Shown here piece by piece: positions 1 through 5,656 of a DNA stretch of 6,496 nucleotides (the first letter of the stretch is position 1; every line of letters starts with the position of its first letter). The stretch is from Clostridiales bacterium. Its GTDB lineage: Bacteria; Bacillota; Clostridia; Oscillospirales; Acutalibacteraceae. The notes under the pieces were generated by a model. It saw only the letters and a program-made list of their open reading frames with translations. It had not been told where the DNA came from and did not search any database. The translations under genes and the position numbers were made by a program. The DNA is taken from positions 1 through 6,496 of the forward strand of contig DYBQ01000118.1 of assembly GCA_019418545.1 (NCBI GenBank). The letters are read 5' to 3'.

Positions 1-2024
1 GCCTGGAACTCGTTGCCCTGGCTTTTATGTACAGTTGCTGCATAGGCAAGCTCTAATTCAGCTGCATGGTCCATGTCATACAACACCATTTTATCATCAA
101 TCGCCACTGTTAAAGCACCGGCAGCTTTATCCACCTCTACCAAAATCCCCATATCGCCATTAAACACACCTTCACCGCCTGTGCCGTCACTGCGGCTCCA
201 TGGAAGGTTATAGTTGTTTTTAATTTGCATGACCTTGTCGCCGACACGCAGAATATTGCCATTTATGTGGCATTCCTGCTTGTTTTTGTCCGGCGGATTT
301 AAGGCTTCCTGCAATCGGCGGTTCAGCTCCTGTGTGCCAAGTTCCCCTTTTCTGCCAGGCGTCAGCACCTGAATATCCTGAAACACCGAATATCCATAGC
401 TGGCCGGAAGGCGCCTGGCACACAAATCCACAATGGTACTGCCAATTGATTCTGCGTGGCGCAGAGGAAGAAAGAAAAAGTCGTGGTTTTTATCCCGCAA
501 TTCCGGCATTTCTCCAGCGACAATCCGGTGGGCATTGGTGACAATCAGGCTTTCCATGGATTGACGGAAAATTTCTGTCAGCTGTACTGTTGGAAACATG
601 CCCGAAGCGATTAAATCTCCCAACACATTTCCGGCTCCCACCGAAGGCAGCTGGTCACAGTCCCCGACCAAAATCAGCCGGCAGCCCAGTGGCACCGCCC
701 GCAGAATCCCTTCAAAAAGATTGACGTCCACCATCGAAAGCTCGTCCACTACTACCGCATCACATTCCAAAGGGTTCCGCTCATTCCGGCTGAAAACCGG
801 GCTATCCGTCTCGTCCCATTCCACCTGGAGCATCCGATGGACGGTTTTGGCCTCTTCCCCGGTTAGCTCCGACATTCGTTTGGCCGCACGCCCAGTGGGG
901 GCGGCCAGCAGCACCGTTTCCCCTTTTTCTTTTAATATACGGATAATCCCATTAAGCGTTGTCGTTTTACCAGTACCCGGGCCGCCGGTAAGGATGAGGA
1001 ACCCTTTTTCGAGCGCCTGGGTAATGGCCTGCTTTTGCTCGGGGGCATAGTGGATGCTTTCCCGGATTTCCACCTCTTTGATAGACCCCTCAATTCCCAC
1101 AATAGACTGTGGTGGATAACGAAGCATCATTTTCAAACGGTCGGCACAATAGGTTTCCGACTGATGATAGCGGGGCAAAAACAAAAATTCCCGCTCACCA
1201 AAGCTTTCCGCCTGCACGTCAAAGGTTTCTTCCATTTTTCGCAGGATTCCCCCAGCCACATCCGGCTCAATCCCTAGCATACGGCTGGCCACCTGAATCA
1301 GCCGGTCCCGGGGCAGGCAGGTGTGCCCGTTGTTGGCATTATGGCGCAATACATAGATAAGCCCGGCACGAACCCGACCATTATCCTCCTGTGGCATTTC
1401 CAGCGAAGCAGCAATGGTATCGGCTCGGGCAAAATCAATGTCCAGTTCTTCATCACACAGGCAAAAGGGGTCTTGACGGATACATTCCTCGGCATGAGCT
1501 CCATACCGCTTCCATACCCGTACCGCTTCTTCCGGGGTAATCCCATATTTACCCAGCCGTACCATAACATCTTTAATACCGTTGCTCTGTTTAAAATTCT
1601 CCGAGATTTTTTTGGCTTTATTCTTCGTAACCCCTTTTACCTGTGCCAGCCGTTCCACATCATTTTCAATGACATCCAATGCATTTTCGCCAAAGGTTTC
1701 CACAATCCGTTCTGCCGTGGCCACTCCAATCCCCTTTATGGCGCCGGAAGCCAGATATTTTAAAATTGCGGCAGCAGTGGCAGGCCGGGAACGCTCACAT
1801 ACCTGCGCCTTAAACTGTAATCCAAAACTGGGGTGGCTGCCCCAGGTTCCAATTACCTTCAGTTCTTCTCCCACGCTGACAAACGGCAGGCATCCTACCA
1901 CTGTCACCAATTCTTCGCTGTTATTCAGTTCCAGTACGGTATATTGATTTTTCTCGTTGCGAAAGATGACCCGCTCTACTGTGCCGCTCATTTCATACAA
2001 AGTCTGTTCTTCCTGCCCGGACAT
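1..2024 (-). CDS. recD2: ATP-dependent DNA helicase RecD2 (SF1B), 3' end cut by window edge
   Basis: RecD2 is a 5'-3' superfamily 1B DNA helicase of the RecD/TraA type; it acts in DNA repair and replication-fork maintenance without RecBC. The visible 674 codons show the family order. An N-terminal OB-like region is followed by helix-hairpin-helix segments (KGIGVATAERIVETFG at residues 97-112; a second near 161-175). The helicase motifs are: motif I GGPGTGKTTT (347-356, catalytic Lys353), Ia APTGRAAKRM (375-384), II VVVDELSMVD (424-433), III LVGDCDQLPSVGAGN (452-466), IV LTEIFRQS (482-489) and the C-terminal YAATVHKSQGNEF (661-673). The family is usually about 730-750 residues, so perhaps 60-80 residues lie beyond the left edge. 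The ATG at 2024 is chosen because GGAGGA lies 6 bases upstream. No frameshift or missing motif is seen. The gene is GC-richer than the block to its right and looks like native chromosome. Confidence 0.96.
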   Translation of the reverse strand, partial: MSGQEEQTLYEMSGTVERVIFRNEKNQYTVLELNNSEELVTVVGCLPFVSVGEELKVIGTWGSHPSFGLQFKAQVCERSRPATAAAILKYLASGAIKGIGVATAERIVETFGENALDVIENDVERLAQVKGVTKNKAKKISENFKQSNGIKDVMVRLGKYGITPEEAVRVWKRYGAHAEECIRQDPFCLCDEELDIDFARADTIAASLEMPQEDNGRVRAGLIYVLRHNANNGHTCLPRDRLIQVASRMLGIEPDVAGGILRKMEETFDVQAESFGEREFLFLPRYHQSETYCADRLKMMLRYPPQSIVGIEGSIKEVEIRESIHYAPEQKQAITQALEKGFLILTGGPGTGKTTTLNGIIRILKEKGETVLLAAPTGRAAKRMSELTGEEAKTVHRMLQVEWDETDSPVFSRNERNPLECDAVVVDELSMVDVNLFEGILRAVPLGCRLILVGDCDQLPSVGAGNVLGDLIASGMFPTVQLTEIFRQSMESLIVTNAHRIVAGEMPELRDKNHDFFFLPLRHAESIGSTIVDLCARRLPASYGYSVFQDIQVLTPGRKGELGTQELNRRLQEALNPPDKNKQECHINGNILRVGDKVMQIKNNYNLPWSRSDGTGGEGVFNGDMGILVEVDKAAGALTVAIDDKMVLYDMDHAAELELAYAATVHKSQGNEFQ

Positions 2025-2030
2025 GCCGAT

Positions 2031-2036
2031 TCCTCC
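2031..2036 (-). promoter_or_regulatory. Ribosome binding site of recD2
   Basis: GGAGGA on the minus strand, 6 bases before the ATG at 2024. It fixes the recD2 start. Confidence 0.8.
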
Positions 2037-2056
2037 GAAATTTTTTATTCCTATCC

Positions 2057-2085
2057 AGTATAATACAAAACCGTCTTGATTTCAA
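2057..2085 (-). promoter_or_regulatory. Sigma-A type promoter for recD2
   Basis: On the minus strand TTGAAA (2085-2080) is followed, after exactly 17 bases, by TATACT (2062-2057). This matches the housekeeping consensus closely, with one mismatch in the -10 box and two in the -35 box. Transcription would start near 2050, leaving a leader of about 26 bases that carries the GGAGGA ribosome binding site. The -35 box contains the TGA stop of the upstream membrane-protein gene, so recD2 can be transcribed independently even though the two genes are only 57 bases apart. Confidence 0.65.
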
Positions 2086-2447
2086 TTTTTCTCGGGCGCT
2101 TTCTTTTCCTCTGTTGGAAACAAAATCCCGCTAAGCTCTTCGGACCGGCAGATTTCCAAAAAGGGCAGTTCTTTTTGCAAACACCGGCAGATTTCAAGGG
2201 TTTCCCTGTCCATTCCACCATCAACACAAATAAACCGGCGGGGCTGCTTATGTTTTTCCCAACGAAATGGTTCTGCTGCTCCACGCAGTAAATATTCTGC
2301 ATCCTCCACATGCCCGCTCAGCGGGATGAGCAAGACGGATTCTGCAATTTTCTCCGGTTTCAGCAGCCACATCAGTAACAACCGGCAGGTTTCAATGAGA
2401 CCCAGCACCAAAAAGAACACCAGAAACAGCTTTCCTATCAAATCCAT
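2082..2447 (-). CDS. Small single-pass membrane protein of unknown function
   Basis: This is a 121-residue protein that I cannot assign to a named family. Residues 4-28 form one hydrophobic segment (GKLFLVFFLVLGLI followed by LLLMWLL), likely a membrane anchor. A soluble domain follows: a hydrophobic strand ending in LLIPLSGHVEDAEYLLRGA (39-57), then FICVDGGMDRETLEIC (72-87), then a charged tail rich in Lys and Glu. The spacing of the IPLSG...EDAEYLLRGA and VDGGMDRET segments loosely recalls the first half of a GT-A glycosyltransferase fold (strand-helix-strand with VDDGSxDxT), but the protein is far too short for an active enzyme. The ATG at 2447 has a strong GGGAGGGGA site upstream. Its base composition matches recD2 rather than the AT-rich genes to the right, so it probably belongs to the native neighbourhood of recD2. 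The coding call is firm; the function is unknown. Confidence 0.8.
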   Translation of the reverse strand: MDLIGKLFLVFFLVLGLIETCRLLLMWLLKPEKIAESVLLIPLSGHVEDAEYLLRGAAEPFRWEKHKQPRRFICVDGGMDRETLEICRCLQKELPFLEICRSEELSGILFPTEEKKAPEKN

Positions 2448-2452
2448 TCTGT

Positions 2453-2492
2453 TCCCCTCCCAGCTTTTTTTTCCATTCTATGACAGAGGGGA
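2453..2492 (-). promoter_or_regulatory. Ribosome binding site and possible sequestering hairpin of the membrane-protein gene
   Basis: The ribosome binding site GGGAGGGGA (2461-2453, minus strand) contains GAGGGGA, which is perfectly complementary to TCCCCTC 26 bases upstream in the same leader (2492-2486). A 7-bp GC-rich stem would bury the ribosome binding site. The bases are visible; a regulatory role is inference, and the long loop weakens it. Confidence 0.3.
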
Positions 2493-2493
2493 T

Positions 2494-2527
2494 TTTTTTG
2501 ATAATGCCCATACAAAAAAGCTGTTGT
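2494..2527 (+). repeat. Left arm of an imperfect inverted repeat around the 125-residue gene
   Basis: The plus strand reads TTTTTTGATAATGC at 2494-2507, then an AAAAAGCT block and GTTGT. The same ordered blocks occur on the minus strand at 3050-3016. The 14-base core is exact. Read as codons, the two copies give FFDNAHTKKL and FFDNADLKKL, with some third-base differences (GCC/GCG, CTG/CTT). This suggests two copies of a former coding segment rather than a chance AT-rich match. Confidence 0.5.
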
Positions 2528-2555
2528 TTATATCTGATGCACTGATAGGAAATAA
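2527..2555 (-). promoter_or_regulatory. Possible promoter for the membrane-protein gene
   Basis: On the minus strand TTATTT (2555-2550) is followed after 17 bases by TATAAA (2532-2527), placing a start about 75 bases before the ATG at 2447. The -10 box is reasonable but the -35 box is weak. It is listed because a promoter is needed somewhere in this gap if the composition change marks an insertion boundary. Confidence 0.3.
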
Positions 2556-2597
2556 CTGTTTACTCAAATGCAGAATCAAATTTGCATTTCCGCTTTA

Positions 2598-2975
2598 TCA
2601 ATCATTCCAAAAATCTATAAGTACTTCTTTCCAAACTGTATCTCCTGTACTCTCAGCCATTGACAAGCTGATTTTGTATGCAATTTCCAGCTGCTCTATG
2701 GGCATTCTTTTTAATCTTTCATAAATTAGCTCCGCACCAGGCCAATTCATATCTTGCAGCCATTGAAACATGGGGAGTAAATAGAAGTCAAGCTCCTGAT
2801 TCCCTTTACTGACCAATACTTTCGCGCAGTTTTCCCAAATAGATTTACTCTCAATTGGTTGAAATAATACCGAAAGATTTTTGATTTTTTTCGCTTCTTC
2901 AATTCCCTGATTTTGTATTTTTTCGTTATTGTTCCAAGAGAGCATTTCAAAGATTTCATCAATTCCCATTGTCAT
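2598..2975 (-). CDS. DUF5071-like helical protein, putative immunity protein (shorter paralogue)
   Basis: This 125-residue, mostly helical, cytoplasmic protein has no signal peptide. Key stretches are WENCAKVL (47-54) and WLQDMNWPGA (72-81); the latter resembles the hallmark of DUF5071 proteins, which have no established function. It is a paralogue of the next gene upstream (3094-3573): the two align along their first 125 or so residues, sharing IQ.QGIE.AKK, WENCAK and NWPGA, with roughly 40-45% identity by eye. It lacks the C-terminal 30 or so residues of the longer copy. The ATG at 2975 is preceded by a GGGGGG run 8 bases upstream; an ATG two codons later is the alternative. Tandem diverged copies of small soluble proteins are common in immunity arrays, so protection against a toxin is a reasonable but untested inference. 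Confidence 0.8.
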   Translation of the reverse strand: MTMGIDEIFEMLSWNNNEKIQNQGIEEAKKIKNLSVLFQPIESKSIWENCAKVLVSKGNQELDFYLLPMFQWLQDMNWPGAELIYERLKRMPIEQLEIAYKISLSMAESTGDTVWKEVLIDFWND

Positions 2976-2990
2976 CGTTGATTCCCCCCA

Positions 2991-3101
2991 TCATTCCTCC
3001 GCTGTAAATCCACGCACAACAAGCTTTTTGAGGTCCGCATTATCAAAAAATTACAAAGACGGGCAGCCATCTTCTTTTATACGTTCCACAAAGTTACTCA
3101 T
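2991..3101 (-). pseudogene. Broken short reading frame between the two paralogues
   Basis: An ATG at 3101 overlaps the stop of the upstream gene (ATGAGTAA). It opens a frame of 16 residues (MSNFVERIKEDGCPSL), then TAA at 3053-3051, then 19 more sense codons in the same frame (FFDNADLKKLVVRGFTAEE) ending in TGA at 2993-2991. Both halves read like ordinary protein, so this may be a remnant of a small gene broken by a stop mutation. The second half is the part repeated in inverted orientation at 2494. I do not recognise the family. It could instead be non-coding spacer that happens to be open. Confidence 0.35.
3016..3050 (-). repeat. Right arm of the imperfect inverted repeat
   Basis: This is the minus-strand counterpart of the copy at 2494-2527. 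It starts with the exact 14-base core (3050-3037) and continues with AAAAAGCT and GTTGT at nearly the same spacing. It lies inside the broken frame between the two paralogous genes. Confidence 0.5.
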
Positions 3102-3573
3102 CATACCACCATCCCCAATTGTGATAATGTTTTTCTAACATCTCTAAAGTTTCATTCGGCAATGTTTCTTTTAACTCCTGATTATCAAGCAGTTCAGATA
3201 GATAATCGAGCCACATCATTCCTTCCTCATTATGCAGGGAAGCTGCACGACTAACAAAATGAACAAACGGTTTTTTTAATTTTTCCCCGGAAAAAACTTT
3301 TAATCGTTCTATTATGATAAGTGCTCCCGGCCAGTTTAAATCCTCAAACCATTCTAATAGCAAAGGTAAATATTCCTCAAGCCTATCATCCGGCAACTCG
3401 GATAAAGCTTTTGCACAATTTTCCCAAACAGATTTGCATCCTTCAAACAGAGGCAGAATTAGCGGAGTTAAATCCGGCAGCTTTTTTGCAAGTTCAATCC
3501 CCTGCCGCTGTATGGTTTCTGGACTATCCCAGCATAGCATTTGATATATTTTATTGATTGTATTATCACACAC
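3094..3573 (-). CDS. DUF5071-like helical protein, putative immunity protein (longer paralogue)
   Basis: This 159-residue cytoplasmic, predominantly helical protein contains WENCAKAL (50-57) and WFEDLNWPGA (75-84), the same landmarks as the 125-residue copy downstream. It adds a C-terminal extension (about residues 127-159) rich in Glu and aromatic residues, ending NWGWWYDE. The start is GTG at 3573, chosen because an ideal AAAGGAGGT lies 7 bases upstream and no ATG sits at a comparable distance. The stop overlaps an ATG (ATGAGTAA) of the broken frame that follows, a layout typical of translational coupling. The resemblance to DUF5071 rests on the NWP motif only, and the family has no established biochemical role. 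Paralogy with its neighbour and the surrounding array suggest an immunity or accessory role. Confidence 0.85.
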   Translation of the reverse strand: MCDNTINKIYQMLCWDSPETIQRQGIELAKKLPDLTPLILPLFEGCKSVWENCAKALSELPDDRLEEYLPLLLEWFEDLNWPGALIIIERLKVFSGEKLKKPFVHFVSRAASLHNEEGMMWLDYLSELLDNQELKETLPNETLEMLEKHYHNWGWWYDE

Positions 3574-3580
3574 TTTTGTT

Positions 3581-3589
3581 ACCTCCTTT
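3581..3589 (-). promoter_or_regulatory. Ribosome binding site deciding a GTG start
   Basis: AAAGGAGGT on the minus strand, 7 bases before the GTG at 3573, is close to the full anti-Shine-Dalgarno complement. It justifies a GTG start for the 159-residue protein. A TAA in the shifted frame of the upstream 146-residue gene overlaps its last base. Confidence 0.85.
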
Positions 3590-3622
3590 TTGCAATTTGT
3601 TTTAATAGGTAATCAGCCCAGA

Positions 3623-4063
3623 TTAAATCACCGATAGATAAAACGGGTTGTTGCCCATATGTTCATCAATGGAACGCCACCAAAGTTTTGAAGCACAAAT
3701 AACAGTTCCATCATAATCGGCAATATCTGCTTCGGATAACCCTCCACAGTCACACCACCATATACAATCATCGTTTAATAACAAGGTGGCCTCATGAATT
3801 TCACAAGTGTATTGCGTATTTACAGGGCATAATTTTAAGAATTTTAGTCTCTCAAACCGCATTTCAATCATAGGAAGAGTTTCAAATTGACGCTGAATAA
3901 CCATACTCAATACTCTGCTATCGTTAAGAGGATACATTGACAGGTCATTATCGACATATGCTCCGCTGAGATATTTCATTTCTTTGATACAGCTATCATG
4001 AAAAAAGCAAACCATATCCAGAAATTCGGATAAATCCTCGAAGCTTTGAATTTCATTCCACAT
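3623..4063 (-). CDS. Hypothetical protein with HDS motif, possibly frameshifted C-terminus
   Basis: This 146-residue soluble protein is not assigned to a family. It starts with acidic and aromatic residues, then CFFHDSCIKEMKYLSGAY (19-36), a mixed central part with IEMRFERLKFLKLCP (66-80), tryptophan- and cysteine-rich CIWWCDC (100-106) and SKLWWRSID (125-133). Alternating hydrophobic residues suggest a beta-rich domain. The ATG at 4063 has AAAGGAGT 6 bases upstream. The next gene upstream, of 133 residues, has an HDS motif at a similar position followed by a similar strand pattern, so the two may be distant relatives. After Pro140 a single extra T in the run at 3643-3640 would extend the protein by a coding-like tail ending LIWADYLLKQIAKRR, stopping inside the ribosome binding site of the following gene. 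Function unknown; an immunity role is suggested only by context. Confidence 0.8.
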   Translation of the reverse strand: MWNEIQSFEDLSEFLDMVCFFHDSCIKEMKYLSGAYVDNDLSMYPLNDSRVLSMVIQRQFETLPMIEMRFERLKFLKLCPVNTQYTCEIHEATLLLNDDCIWWCDCGGLSEADIADYDGTVICASKLWWRSIDEHMGNNPFYLSVI

Positions 4064-4069
4064 AGATAT

Positions 4070-4077
4070 ACTCCTTT
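4070..4077 (-). promoter_or_regulatory. Ribosome binding site of the 146-residue gene
   Basis: AAAGGAGT on the minus strand, 6 bases upstream of the ATG at 4063, supports that start. Confidence 0.75.
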
Positions 4078-4118
4078 TATCCCAAACAATAAATCATAAA
4101 AAATGCAGCCCTAAATTA

Positions 4119-4520
4119 CTAATAAGTTTCTTCATCAAATTCAAGATATTCACATATAACGAGCAGCACATCACCCGAATTCATTTGAAATTTGATTTGT
4201 AAATATAAAATCCCTCTATCTAAATAAGAATCTTCATATAACTCTTGATGCTCCTTTTGAATTTTAAGAAGTTCATCCATTTGCGGCGTAGTATCCTCAA
4301 TAAACATATCTAAAATTGCGTTTCCGCCATGCCAAAAAGAACAACTTTGCATATCACATAATATAACATTGTGAAACTTAAAATCAAATCGCTTATAATA
4401 TGAGTTTTCACATTTAAAATGAATTTTTCGGTTGGTATAATCATAATCAAATCCCGTAAAAACACTGTCATGTATATACAAGCTATCGATTATGCTTTTG
4501 TTTTCATTACAAATTATCAT
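4119..4520 (-). CDS. Hypothetical beta-rich protein with HDS motif
   Basis: This 133-residue protein has no signal peptide or membrane segment. Its N-terminal half is full of aromatic residues in an alternating pattern: LYIHDSVFTGFDYDY (14-28), then KIHFKCENSYYKRFDFKF (32-49). A short acidic helix follows, and the protein ends in a strand-like LLVICEYLEFDEETY. The HDS motif at 17-19 and the FxFxxVxL stretch after it echo the 146-residue neighbour downstream, which suggests distant homology. The ATG at 4520 is preceded by GAGAGGT 6 bases upstream. Spacing to the next gene is 55 bases. I do not recognise a named family; small HDS-type beta proteins in clostridial gene strings are plausible immunity proteins, but this is inference. 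Confidence 0.78.
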   Translation of the reverse strand: MIICNENKSIIDSLYIHDSVFTGFDYDYTNRKIHFKCENSYYKRFDFKFHNVILCDMQSCSFWHGGNAILDMFIEDTTPQMDELLKIQKEHQELYEDSYLDRGILYLQIKFQMNSGDVLLVICEYLEFDEETY

Positions 4521-4598
4521 TTATTTACCTCTCAAAATCAAATTATATAATATTTCAAAACTTCCTGTTGAATGAGAGAGTTTTTTGATATCTTACAT

Positions 4599-4904
4599 CT
4601 AAAAGAAATCTATGTCCAATATTTCGGAAGTGTAAATTTTACGCTCTTTCTGAGCTTTCTTTTTAAATAGAGCAATATCCTCATCTGTATATCCAATTTT
4701 TTTCAGCAAAGAAGGAACATCACTGCATTCGTAATTCATTTCTGTCTTTTGTTGATATTGAAGATAGAGCCAAAATCGATTTAATGTAGTTATAGCTGAA
4801 TACTGTGGGTCTGCAACATCATCGTTTAAAACCAAATCTAAAAGTTCAACTGTATCTGAAAAATACCAGTCGATTATCTGTTCTATACACTCTTTTACAT
4901 CCAT
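4599..4904 (-). CDS. Hypothetical small acidic protein
   Basis: This 101-residue, likely helical, cytoplasmic protein shows no recognised domain. Visible features are an acidic N-terminal half (VELLDLVLNDDVADPQYSA, 19-37), an aromatic segment NRFWLYLQYQQK (42-53), and a C-terminal SLLKKIGYTDEDIALFKKKAQKERK stretch that reads as two short helices with a turn at GYTDED. It ends with an acidic hydrophobic tail (ILDIDFF). The ATG at 4904 has AAAGAGGT 7 bases upstream. The gaps are 57 bases to the gene before it and 78 bases to the gene after it, in the same orientation. Its base use matches the AT-rich neighbours. The coding call rests on the ribosome binding site and coherent protein sequence; I assign no function. 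Confidence 0.7.
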   Translation of the reverse strand: MDVKECIEQIIDWYFSDTVELLDLVLNDDVADPQYSAITTLNRFWLYLQYQQKTEMNYECSDVPSLLKKIGYTDEDIALFKKKAQKERKIYTSEILDIDFF

Positions 4905-4961
4905 TATGAAAACCTCTTTCGTTAAATCGGTTTGGATTTAGAAATGGAAACTGGGAAGTAA

Positions 4962-5564
4962 TTATGCTTTGCCTATAGGTACTATCACTATTTTTTGCCT
5001 ATCTTTTAGAATCTGCAATACATCCGTTAGATTTCGATGATAATAATCGAATCTCATCCTGCTTAACCACGGAAAACAAAATATATCTTTCTCATATGCA
5101 TATCCAATTGCAGCCATACATCGGAATCTTTCATTCCCAACACCGGATAGTGGGCGCTCAAACCGTTCTTTATCAATACAAAACATTTCTCGAATCATAT
5201 CAACGTTCCCGATGTTTCTGTTGTGAGCAATTCCCTTTGAAATGAGCCCATGTACGGTCTCTTTTGATGAAAATAGGGGATGTATCGAATCCATATAACA
5301 ACTGCGCTGGGATAGTTGGGGTAAAGTAAGGTCTGCGCCATCTACTTGAATGGTTGTAGAGGGAAAGATGCGGCAGCTATCCGCGTCATATTGGTACATA
5401 GACAGTAAATAACTGATTGCCCATACGCCAGAGTCAATTTCACCTTCTAACTGATTTATCCCTTTTTGGAATTCATAAATTGTAAATTCATTCAGCATAT
5501 CACGCGCGCTATAAAAACACGATTTACAATTAATAGATGCACTCGCCTGGATTGTAATTTTCAT
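4962..5564 (-). CDS. Degenerate ABC-ATPase-like protein lacking catalytic motifs
   Basis: This 200-residue soluble protein seems to keep the outline of an ABC-type nucleotide-binding domain while having lost its active residues. FTIYEFQKGINQLEGEIDSG (27-46) plus VWAISYLLSMY sits where a Walker A loop and helix would be (GxNGSGKSTLL), but the Lys and Thr/Ser are replaced by Val-Trp. LSGVGNERFRCMAAIGYAYE (139-158) matches an ABC signature LSGGxxQRxxIARAL. KDIFCFPWLSRM (159-170) takes the place of a Walker B strand but has no Asp-Glu pair. KIVIVPIG (191-198) resembles the H-loop strand with the His missing. It is also shorter than a usual 220-250 residue domain. No membrane partner is adjacent. 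The ATG at 5564 has AAGGGAGA upstream. That the protein is real is well supported; the ABC reading is my inference from motif order, and its role is unknown. Confidence 0.75.
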   Translation of the reverse strand: MKITIQASASINCKSCFYSARDMLNEFTIYEFQKGINQLEGEIDSGVWAISYLLSMYQYDADSCRIFPSTTIQVDGADLTLPQLSQRSCYMDSIHPLFSSKETVHGLISKGIAHNRNIGNVDMIREMFCIDKERFERPLSGVGNERFRCMAAIGYAYEKDIFCFPWLSRMRFDYYHRNLTDVLQILKDRQKIVIVPIGKA

Positions 5565-5656
5565 TCATATTCTCCCTTACAAACAGCAATTAAATCAATG
5601 ATAACACTATCTCATCTGCACTAACGTCTATGGAATCATAATATAAACAATTTGTG

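Larger units (their letters stand above)
2448..2597. other. Intergenic junction between the recD2 segment and the AT-rich gene block
   Basis: These 150 bases hold no credible gene. They contain the leader and possible promoter of the membrane-protein gene, a 10-base inverted pair CAGCTTTTTT/AAAAAAGCTG (2461-2470 and 2514-2523), and the left arm of the inverted repeat described separately. Base composition changes around here, so this is the likely border of an acquired or variable segment. No integrase, attachment-site duplication or tRNA is visible. There is no convincing intrinsic terminator for the minus-strand genes coming from the right. Confidence 0.5.

Noticed and set aside
598..1763. 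Long plus-strand open frames (598-1050 and 1323-1763) opposite recD2
   Set aside because: They are antisense to well-conserved helicase motifs, give Ser/Thr/Pro-rich or low-complexity protein, and have no good ribosome binding site.
2051..2311. Alternative 86-codon minus-strand frame inside the membrane-protein gene
   Set aside because: It overlaps the better-supported frame with anchor and ribosome binding site, and runs into the recD2 promoter; it is a shadow.
2453..2499. Terminator-like plus-strand structure (TCCCCTC ... GAGGGGA followed by seven T)
   Set aside because: The loop is 26 bases and no plus-strand gene precedes it; for minus-strand transcripts it would not be followed by a T-run.
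2326..2724. Plus-strand open frame of 132 codons across the intergenic junction
   Set aside because: It is antisense to the ends of two supported genes and has no ribosome binding site. Its only notable segment, FFDNAHTKKL, is the repeat arm reported separately.
4542..4547. TATAAT on the minus strand just upstream of the 133-residue gene
   Set aside because: There is no acceptable -35 box at 16-18 bases, and the predicted start would fall almost on the ribosome binding site; AT-rich spacers produce such matches by chance.
5572..5656. Short readable frame in the gap after the lipoprotein gene (YYDSIDVSADEIVLSLI)
   Set aside because: It has no start or ribosome binding site, does not continue the lipoprotein frame and is short enough to be open by chance.
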